Source of the DNA: an uncultured Bacteroidales bacterium | GTDB taxonomy: Bacteria; Bacteroidota; Bacteroidia; Bacteroidales; P3 | Direction: 5' to 3' | Assembly (NCBI GenBank): GCA_937906975.1 | Contig: CALCUN010000162.1 | Location: forward strand, 1 to 8,826 | Length of the DNA stretch: 8,826 nucleotides | Shown here: piece by piece, positions 6,563 to 8,826 of the stretch | Numbering within the stretch: the first letter of the stretch is position 1 | Layout: the number at the start of each line of letters is the position of its first letter | Position numbers and translations under genes: made by a program | The notes under the pieces: model-generated | Database searches by the model: none | What the model was told of the DNA's origin: nothing | Seen by the model: only the letters and a program-made list of their open reading frames with translations

Positions 6563-7129
6563 TTACATTGCAACTACTACCTTGGCATATCTTATCACCT
6601 TATCGTGTAAGTAATAGCCTTTGGTTGTTTCGTCCAATACTATACCTTTTTGTTCTTCGCTTTCTGCAGGCATTTGTGCTATTGCTTCGTGTATGTTTTC
6701 ATCAAACTTCTCTCCTTTTGCGTTCATTGGCTTTAAGCCTTTTTGTGTAAGGATTGACATTAGTTTGTTGTAGATTAGCTCTAAGCCTTCTTTGGTTTTA
6801 GCGAATTTTTCGTCTTCAAATTTTTCAAAGTTTTCTAATGCTCTTTCGTAATCATCAACCACAGGCAACAGGTCTTTGATTGTTGATTCTGCTGCATTTT
6901 GTATTAGTTCTATTCTTTCTTTTGAAGCTCTTTTTCTATAGTTTTCAAAGTCAGAATACAACAAAAGGTATTTTTTATTTAGTTCTTCTAATTTTTCTTC
7001 TAATTCTTCTTCTTTTGTTTTTGTAGTTTGTTCTGTTGTTTCTTGTTCTTGTTGTGTTGCTACTTCTTCTTGTTCAACATTTGTTTGTTGTTCTTCCATA
7101 TCTTTTTTTCGTTTTTTCTTGTTAAACAT
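6563..7129 (-). CDS. grpE: Nucleotide exchange factor GrpE
   Basis: GrpE releases ADP from DnaK and so resets the Hsp70 cycle. The 188-residue protein has the usual layout: a low-complexity Glu/Gln/Thr-rich N-terminus (12-45), a long coiled-coil helix (about 40-88) with DFENYRKRASKE at 60-71, the four-helix-bundle region with PVVDDYERALENF (89-101), and the C-terminal beta domain with KFDENIHEAI (141-150) and GYYLHDKVIRYAKVVVA (171-187), which are hallmark GrpE segments. The ATG at 7129 is preceded by an A-rich stretch and adds a basic MFNKKKRKKD; a second ATG at 7099 (M11) would remove it and cannot be excluded. It lies 59 bp after the LptA-like gene, the largest gap in the window, so transcription of the chaperone run may begin here. 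dnaJ follows after 21 bp. Confidence 0.95.
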   Translation of the reverse strand: MFNKKKRKKDMEEQQTNVEQEEVATQQEQETTEQTTKTKEEELEEKLEELNKKYLLLYSDFENYRKRASKERIELIQNAAESTIKDLLPVVDDYERALENFEKFEDEKFAKTKEGLELIYNKLMSILTQKGLKPMNAKGEKFDENIHEAIAQMPAESEEQKGIVLDETTKGYYLHDKVIRYAKVVVAM

Positions 7130-7178
7130 AATTTTTTCGTAGTGTTATATGTAATTTTTGTTCCTTTCTTTGCTTTTA
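7130..7178 (-). promoter_or_regulatory. grpE leader region, probable promoter zone of the chaperone run
   Basis: This is the rest of the only intergenic gap longer than 21 bp. On the coding strand it is A-rich, with AAAGAAAGGAAC in the middle and TACATATAAC nearer the gene, the latter a loose match to an A/T-rich -10/-7 element. The bases immediately before the ATG are ACGAAAAAATT, with no Shine-Dalgarno sequence, as is usual in Bacteroidota. The transcription start cannot be placed by eye. Confidence 0.35.
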
Positions 7179-7191
7179 TGACATTTTGTCA
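7179..7191 (-). promoter_or_regulatory. Perfect inverted repeat TGACA-n3-TGTCA upstream of grpE; candidate heat-shock operator
   Basis: The plus strand reads TGACATTTTGTCA, a perfect palindrome with 5-bp arms and a 3-bp A/T centre. It overlaps the TGA stop codon of the LptA-like gene (7189-7191) and ends 49 bp before the grpE start, a plausible operator distance. On the coding strand the left arm also reads TTGACA, like a -35 hexamer, but no -10 hexamer follows at 16-18 bp, and no clear Bacteroidota -7 element (TAnnTTTG) is visible at the expected distance. A dimeric-regulator binding site controlling grpE-dnaJ is an inference from symmetry and position. The arms are too short and the downstream strand lacks a U-run, so a terminator is unlikely. 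Confidence 0.4.
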
Positions 7192-8736
7192 ATCTCTGTG
7201 TTGAAAAATATCGGTCTTTGACATAGGTCTGTCGTCTTCTAACCAAAGAAAGCCTTTTAAATTCTTTTCATTTTCCTCTATTCTATTCTCATCATCAAGA
7301 TAGAATTTTGGCATATCGATTGCAGTCATTTTACTTAATTGTCCTTTTTCAAAATATAGGTTTAATTTACTGCTCTCTCCTATGTTTATTCCTGTTAGTT
7401 TTTTTGTTTTCTTTCCTTCTTCCCAAAAATAATATATGGTCTTTACTTGTTGCTTTATTTCTGCAAATCTTATTTTTCCTTTCTTAAAGTCGGCTCTAAA
7501 TCTCTTACCACTTATTTGATTGAAGTATTGTTTTGTTGTTGTATCTGAGTTTTGTGCTATGATGACATTTGGATACATAAACATTTCTTTTATAGTATTT
7601 TTCTCTATTTTAAGAGATATTGTATCGGCTGTGAATTGATTGTTTTCATTCCAAAGCACAGGTCTGCCAAGAAAGTAAACCAAGGAATCTTTCACATCAT
7701 AAAACAACAAATCCGATACTCCTTGCATATCCTCTCTATAAAATTTCACATGATTGTAAGCATACATTTCTTCAGCATTCATTGTTGTATCAAAATATAT
7801 CCAAATACTATCACAATGTAAATGAAGAGTGTCTTGCTCTTCTATTTGTTGCAAAAGCAAGTCTTGTGTTAGGTAAATATATGGTATGGAATCTTTTTCG
7901 TCTTTTTCTAAATATTGTGAGTAGGCTATGAGTTGATTTACGCTATCTTTTAAAAACACATTGTAATAGGCTTTTGCCTTTTCTGTCTTGGTGTTATACT
8001 GTATGCTATCTGCCTTTAACTGCTTGGATTCGTTTATAATAAGATTGTCCTTATAAAGTAACGCTTCATCTGTTTTAGTATTGTAGTTTCCTTCAAAGGT
8101 ATAGATTTTCACACTGTCCTTTGTTGTAATATCTGTCTTGTTATAAAAGTATGCAATATCGGTTTTGCTTTCATAAAAGAGTGAATCGGAAAGTATTTTC
8201 ACATCTTGATTTTGAAGAATTACCTTATCGGTAAATTCAAACGCCTTTGTATCTATTAGATATGTACCAAAATTACTTTCAAGTGTATTTTCTTCGTCCC
8301 AAATGTCTGCATGAGTGGTGTAACGCACGGTTTGTGCAACTCTATCCATTACCATATAATCGGTTTGCAAAGTCATTTTTTCATCATGCAAGGTTACGGT
8401 ATCGCCAAAGACTTCTGCCACTTTTGTATTGGCGTTATAAAAAAATTCATCTCCATACAAATGAAGAGTGTCTTGGTAAATATGTATGTTGTAGTAAGCG
8501 TTTATGAGATTTTCCTCTGTATTGAAAACTGCGGAATCGCAAGTCATTGTCATGTCTTCATGAACAAAGACAACATTTGACTTTAATATTAAGTGATTGG
8601 GGAAAGATGGTAATTTCTCTCCCCAATCAGAACTATAATATACTTCTTTCTGTGCCGAAACTCTTTGAAATAAAGTTGTAGTTGTTAGTAATAAGAAAAC
8701 AGCTACATACTTTATTATTTTAATCTTCGTATTCAT
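7189..8736 (-). CDS. OstA/LptA-like beta-repeat envelope protein (LPS-transport family)
   Basis: A 515-residue exported protein. Residues 1-28 form a signal peptide (hydrophobic core about 10-23, cleavage after VSA). The mature protein consists of repeated short strands of about 20-30 residues built around D-S-x-x-Y or D-x-x-x-Y/F followed by K-T-x-x-A. Examples are CDSAVFN (66-72), DEFFYNANTKVAEVFG (96-111), SDSLFYESKTDIAYFY (183-198), ADSIQYNTKTEKAKAYYNV (242-260), CDSIWIYF (308-315) and SDLLFYDVKDSLVYF (341-355). This is the pattern of the OstA/LptA beta-jellyroll, which carries lipopolysaccharide across the periplasm. The C-terminus (about 408-505), with QISGKRFRADF, INIGESSKLNLYF and GFLWLEDDRP, matches the long Bacteroidota form as I know it. 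E. coli LptA is about 185 residues, so this is much larger. The start overlaps the end of the upstream gene by 17 bp. Confidence 0.85.
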   Translation of the reverse strand: MNTKIKIIKYVAVFLLLTTTTLFQRVSAQKEVYYSSDWGEKLPSFPNHLILKSNVVFVHEDMTMTCDSAVFNTEENLINAYYNIHIYQDTLHLYGDEFFYNANTKVAEVFGDTVTLHDEKMTLQTDYMVMDRVAQTVRYTTHADIWDEENTLESNFGTYLIDTKAFEFTDKVILQNQDVKILSDSLFYESKTDIAYFYNKTDITTKDSVKIYTFEGNYNTKTDEALLYKDNLIINESKQLKADSIQYNTKTEKAKAYYNVFLKDSVNQLIAYSQYLEKDEKDSIPYIYLTQDLLLQQIEEQDTLHLHCDSIWIYFDTTMNAEEMYAYNHVKFYREDMQGVSDLLFYDVKDSLVYFLGRPVLWNENNQFTADTISLKIEKNTIKEMFMYPNVIIAQNSDTTTKQYFNQISGKRFRADFKKGKIRFAEIKQQVKTIYYFWEEGKKTKKLTGINIGESSKLNLYFEKGQLSKMTAIDMPKFYLDDENRIEENEKNLKGFLWLEDDRPMSKTDIFQHRD

Positions 8737-8826
8737 CAGTTGAACCTGCTAAACCTTGATATTTATATGTTTTATCATAGGTTAGCTTTATGTATTTTTT
8801 ATCTTTTTTGCCTTTTATTTTTTCTG
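8720..8826 (-). CDS. C-terminal end of an unidentified upstream gene (cut by window edge)
   Basis: Of the three minus-strand frames entering from the window edge, only one stays open beyond a few codons: it runs 34 codons from 8824 to a TAA at 8720-8722. It begins EKIKGKKDKKYIKLTYDK, strongly basic, and ends in an acidic tail GSTDEYED. I do not recognise the family from so short a piece. Its stop lies 17 bp inside the LptA-like gene in a different frame, the kind of overlap seen between cotranscribed genes, which supports its being real coding sequence. Confidence 0.55.
   Translation of the reverse strand, partial: EKIKGKKDKKYIKLTYDKTYKYQGLAGSTDEYED

Noticed and set aside
6985..7080. TTCTTC/TTGTT-rich low-complexity stretch as a possible repeat array
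   Set aside because: It simply encodes the Glu/Gln/Thr-rich N-terminus of GrpE and has no regular unit or spacer pattern.
7179..7191. The palindrome as a transcription terminator of the LptA-like gene
   Set aside because: A 5-bp A/T-containing stem without a following U-run on the coding strand is too weak for an intrinsic terminator.
7187..7192. TTGACA on the coding strand as a classical -35 promoter element for grpE
   Set aside because: No -10-like hexamer lies 16-18 bp downstream, and Bacteroidota primary sigma factors use different elements; the match is more simply part of the palindrome.
7220..7233. A second GACA-n6-TGTC inverted repeat near the end of the LptA-like gene
   Set aside because: The arms are only 4 bp, the spacing differs from the 7179-7191 site, and it lies within coding sequence.
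1..8826. Search for a mobile element, defence system, CRISPR array or tRNA
   Set aside because: All of the DNA apart from short gaps is explained by minus-strand housekeeping genes; no transposase, integrase, direct-repeat array or cloverleaf was seen.

Overview
The window is a stretch of low-GC bacterial chromosome in which every supportable gene lies on the minus strand. The organism is very probably a member of the Bacteroidota, and Bacteroidales is my best guess. The reasons are the OstA/LptA-like protein with a Bacteroidota-style C-terminal tail, several FKBP lipoproteins including a GldI-like one, the DnaJ and exonuclease sequence types, and start codons preceded by A-rich DNA with little sign of Shine-Dalgarno sequences. 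I see no tRNA, rRNA, CRISPR array, transposase, integrase or phage gene. The window reads as core chromosome, not as an accessory island.

In the direction of transcription (high to low coordinates) the layout is as follows. First comes the last 34 codons of an unidentified gene (8826-8720). Its end overlaps the start of a 515-residue secreted OstA/LptA-like protein (8736-7189). A 59-bp gap (7188-7130) follows, with a perfect TGACA-n3-TGTCA inverted repeat at its upstream edge. Then come grpE (7129-6563), dnaJ (6541-5390), a DHH/DHHA1 phosphoesterase of the NrnA type (5378-4359), three consecutive FKBP-type peptidyl-prolyl isomerases (4372-3821, 3806-2964, 2942-2058), a DEDDh exonuclease with an ExoX-like C-terminal domain (2054-1242), a fumarylacetoacetate-hydrolase-fold enzyme (1240-626) and the first 206 codons of recN (620-1, continuing beyond the window).

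From grpE to recN the genes are separated by 21 bp or less, or overlap, and I see no terminator, so they could form one long transcript. Three themes are combined: cytoplasmic chaperones (GrpE/DnaJ, working with a DnaK not in the window), folding helpers for the cell envelope (three exported FKBPs, plus the LptA-like protein upstream), and nucleic-acid turnover or repair (NrnA-like phosphoesterase, DEDDh exonuclease, RecN). The palindrome before grpE is the best candidate for a heat-shock control site.

I found no clearly new system. The points most worth a second look are the palindrome, the three different FKBP architectures side by side (two with a degenerate second FKBP-like domain, one with an altered active site), and the long cotranscribed-looking run. 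Function calls rest on motifs read by eye; no database search was run.
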